Assembly: GCA_024743015.1 (NCBI GenBank)
Contig: JANSXJ010000143.1
Span: 1 to 8,571 of the forward strand
DNA length: 8,571 bases
From: Hyphomonas sp.
GTDB taxonomy: Bacteria; Pseudomonadota; Alphaproteobacteria; Caulobacterales; Hyphomonadaceae
Reading direction: 5' to 3'
The position numbers were made by a program, and so were the translations under genes. Below, piece after piece: positions 7,386-8,571 of this stretch. The stretch's first letter is position 1, and each line of letters starts with the position of its first letter. The notes below the pieces were generated by a model. It worked only from the letters and a program-made list of their open reading frames with translations. It was not told where the DNA came from and made no database searches.

Positions 7386-7447
7386 GAGGACCTTTTATTG
7401 CGTCTCTGAGAGATCAGAAGTCACAAACACGTGACGCAGCATGTCTC
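7386..7447 (-). promoter_or_regulatory. Spacer with two inverted repeats before the radical SAM gene
   Basis: The spacer between the 62-residue gene and the radical SAM gene contains a perfect 5-bp inverted repeat about one base (TCTCT-G-AGAGA, 7403-7413) and GTCAC-N6-GTGAC (7420-7435). Neither is followed by a T tract on the minus strand, so they do not look like a terminator. They could be protein-binding sites or a leader hairpin controlling the downstream gene. Short repeats of this size can arise by chance. Confidence 0.25.
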
Positions 7448-7636
7448 TTAGTTCACCTGGCCGCGTTCGGGGCCGCTTTCGAGGAAATGAATCACCGAAT
7501 CCCAATGCGCGAGAGCCTCGACGTCGCCCATCGCCGCAACCTCAGCGGCGCGAAGGGTCGCAATAACACTCGCATCCTCGCCATATTGCGTGAGGAGCGA
7601 CATTGCCACATCGCGTGCGTTTCGTTCGTCCGACAT
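7448..7636 (-). CDS. Small (62-residue) helical hypothetical protein
   Basis: Predicted soluble protein of 62 residues, with no membrane segment, signal or cysteine. The sequence reads as two amphipathic helices: an ARDVAMSLLTQYGEDA stretch (7-22), then LRAAEVAAMGDVEALAHWDSV (28-48), ending in IHFLES. The pattern A..A..L...YGEDA...A..RA.E....GD..A...W resembles small alphaproteobacterial proteins annotated only as hypothetical; I cannot name a family. The ATG at 7636 overlaps the stop of the upstream glycosyltransferase-like gene in TAATG, which implies translational coupling and decides the start. The frame is open further upstream to an ATG at 7846, but that part is the glycosyltransferase gene read out of frame. 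No function can be assigned. Confidence 0.7.
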   Translation of the reverse strand: MSDERNARDVAMSLLTQYGEDASVIATLRAAEVAAMGDVEALAHWDSVIHFLESGPERGQVN

Positions 7637-8367
7637 TATTGCCAGTGCTCCGCAATCCACGGCGTTGGTTTTACGTGCTTGTAGAACTTCTTGTACCAGG
7701 GTGCGGGCCACTTGCCGTCGCGAGCCTCGTCCTGGTCTGGACGACCGGTGAACGCCACAACCTTGGTTTCTGCGGGTAGCGCAGGCGTCTTGAACCAATT
7801 CATCGGGAATTTGGGCAGTAGTGAGTGTTTGAAACTCATGCACCATTCGTCTGGCCAGTAAATCATTTTCGGAACCATGGCAGAGACATAGTGTTGCTCG
7901 ACCCGGTGTTCAGCATGAACAGATGCGCTGTCTCGTTGGTACTGCTCATAGATCTCGGTGTGCTTACCCATATTCCACCGATAAACGGACGTGTTACCGA
8001 TGCCACGCCCTTTCTGGGTCCAGTTTTCTGCCACGCACATTTCGCCCGGATGATAGGCCCAGAACGGGTCCATGTCTCCAGTTACGACCAGATCTATATC
8101 CAGGAACAGAACATCTCCTTCGAGACCACCCAGGCCAGGCTGCCACAAGGACAATTTCCGCCAGGGCGTCCATTGCAAAGGCTCCGGAATATCAATGGGA
8201 GGAAGCGGTTGGTGTTCCACCTCGGGCATCAACCCATCTGCGTCGTCGGTAAAGCAGACAAAGCGCAGGTCGCCGCTCGTGTTTCGCCGGATCGCCCGGT
8301 AAAGCCGGTTCACGAATGGCGCGGGATACCGCGTGCCCCATTTCATGCAAACGACGTTCTTGACCAT
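7636..8367 (-). CDS. Glycosyltransferase-like protein (GT-A fold, DxD)
   Basis: Probable nucleotide-sugar-dependent glycosyltransferase of 243 residues with no transmembrane segment. The N-terminus has a beta-strand/loop pattern (VVCMKWGTRY, 5-14). FLDIDLVV (88-95) supplies the D90-x-D92 metal and nucleotide-sugar site after a W-R-KL stretch typical of GT8-like enzymes. EQHYVSAM (157-164) and FTGRPDQDEA (206-215) correspond to the later acceptor-side and C-terminal motifs of such proteins. I chose the ATG at 8367: GAGGG lies 5 bases upstream, directly after the stop of the preceding gene, and the family-like sequence begins there; an ATG at 8421 would add 18 unrelated residues. Donor and acceptor are unknown. 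Surface polysaccharide or glycan synthesis is the default guess; modification linked to the neighbouring radical SAM enzyme is possible. Confidence 0.75.
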   Translation of the reverse strand: MVKNVVCMKWGTRYPAPFVNRLYRAIRRNTSGDLRFVCFTDDADGLMPEVEHQPLPPIDIPEPLQWTPWRKLSLWQPGLGGLEGDVLFLDIDLVVTGDMDPFWAYHPGEMCVAENWTQKGRGIGNTSVYRWNMGKHTEIYEQYQRDSASVHAEHRVEQHYVSAMVPKMIYWPDEWCMSFKHSLLPKFPMNWFKTPALPAETKVVAFTGRPDQDEARDGKWPAPWYKKFYKHVKPTPWIAEHWQ

Positions 8368-8377
8368 AGAGACCCTC

Positions 8378-8571
8378 TTACGGCTCGGCATGCGTGAACA
8401 GACCCAAGTCTGCGCCGACATACCAGCCGGACTTACGCCAATAGGCTGAGTTAAGTTCCTTTTCGATATCGGGAAACCCGTTGACTGTACGATTTGACGG
8501 GTTCGCTTCCGCGTAAGCCAGAATATTTTCCAGAAAGAACTGCCGCCGGATCATGATCGACTGGTTCGACC
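8378..8571 (-). CDS. C-terminal part of an unidentified gene, cut by window edge
   Basis: An open frame enters from the right edge and ends at TAA (8378-8380), giving 63 C-terminal residues that begin SNQSIMIRRQFF and end ADLGLFTHAEP. The stop is 10 bases before the glycosyltransferase-like gene, and the spacer is that gene's ribosome binding site, so the two belong to one operon. The codon use and the aromatic/charged composition look like a real protein, not a shadow. A second polysaccharide or glycosyltransferase-type protein would fit the context, but the fragment has no motif I can identify. Confidence 0.6.
   Translation of the reverse strand, partial: SNQSIMIRRQFFLENILAYAEANPSNRTVNGFPDIEKELNSAYWRKSGWYVGADLGLFTHAEP

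Noticed and set aside
7448..7846. 132-residue minus-strand frame extending the small gene
   Set aside because: The first 70 residues lie inside the glycosyltransferase-like gene on the same strand in another frame and look random; the real start is the TAATG-coupled ATG at 7636.
7825..8397. 190-residue plus-strand frame opposite the glycosyltransferase-like gene
   Set aside because: The opposite strand carries a DxD motif, a good ribosome binding site and operon spacing; this frame has none of these.

Overview
The window looks like chromosomal DNA from an alphaproteobacterium. The S18 and L9 sequences, an SdhE gene beside recG, a DUF502 membrane protein at the far end of recG, and the phosphotransferase/DUF6285 pair all fit that class. 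A Hyphomonadaceae/Caulobacterales-like host is plausible, but this is a guess from sequence feel and not a placement. I see no insertion sequences, CRISPR array, tRNA or rRNA.

Layout. (1) 7-873, plus strand: rpsR and rplI, the tail of the rpsF-rpsR-rplI ribosomal operon, closed by a strong hairpin terminator at 896-924 that can work on both strands. (2) 935-2131, minus strand: a TauD/TfdA-type Fe(II)/2-oxoglutarate dioxygenase downstream of sdhE, which encodes the succinate dehydrogenase flavinylation factor. (3) 2245-5007: recG (plus), divergent from sdhE, runs tail-to-tail into a DUF502 membrane-protein gene (minus), and the two reading frames overlap by 51 bp. (4) 5082-6444, plus strand: an APH-fold phosphotransferase overlapping a DUF6285 gene, a pair usually linked to acyl-CoA metabolism. 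(5) 6441-8571, minus strand: a tight cluster of a partial unknown gene, a glycosyltransferase-like gene, a 62-residue helical protein and a radical SAM protein with a cysteine-rich C-terminus.

Regions 1 to 3 are housekeeping: translation, recombination and repair, and respiratory complex assembly. Region 4 is probably metabolic. Region 5 is the least explained part and the best candidate for an undescribed function. It has a radical SAM enzyme with six extra C-terminal cysteines, a small uncharacterised protein translationally coupled (TAATG) to a DxD glycosyltransferase, and a truncated gene of unknown family upstream. Whether these four genes act together is inference from strand and spacing.

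Genes are densely packed. No stretch over 300 bases lacks a gene. The longest gap is the 113-bp divergent region between sdhE and recG.
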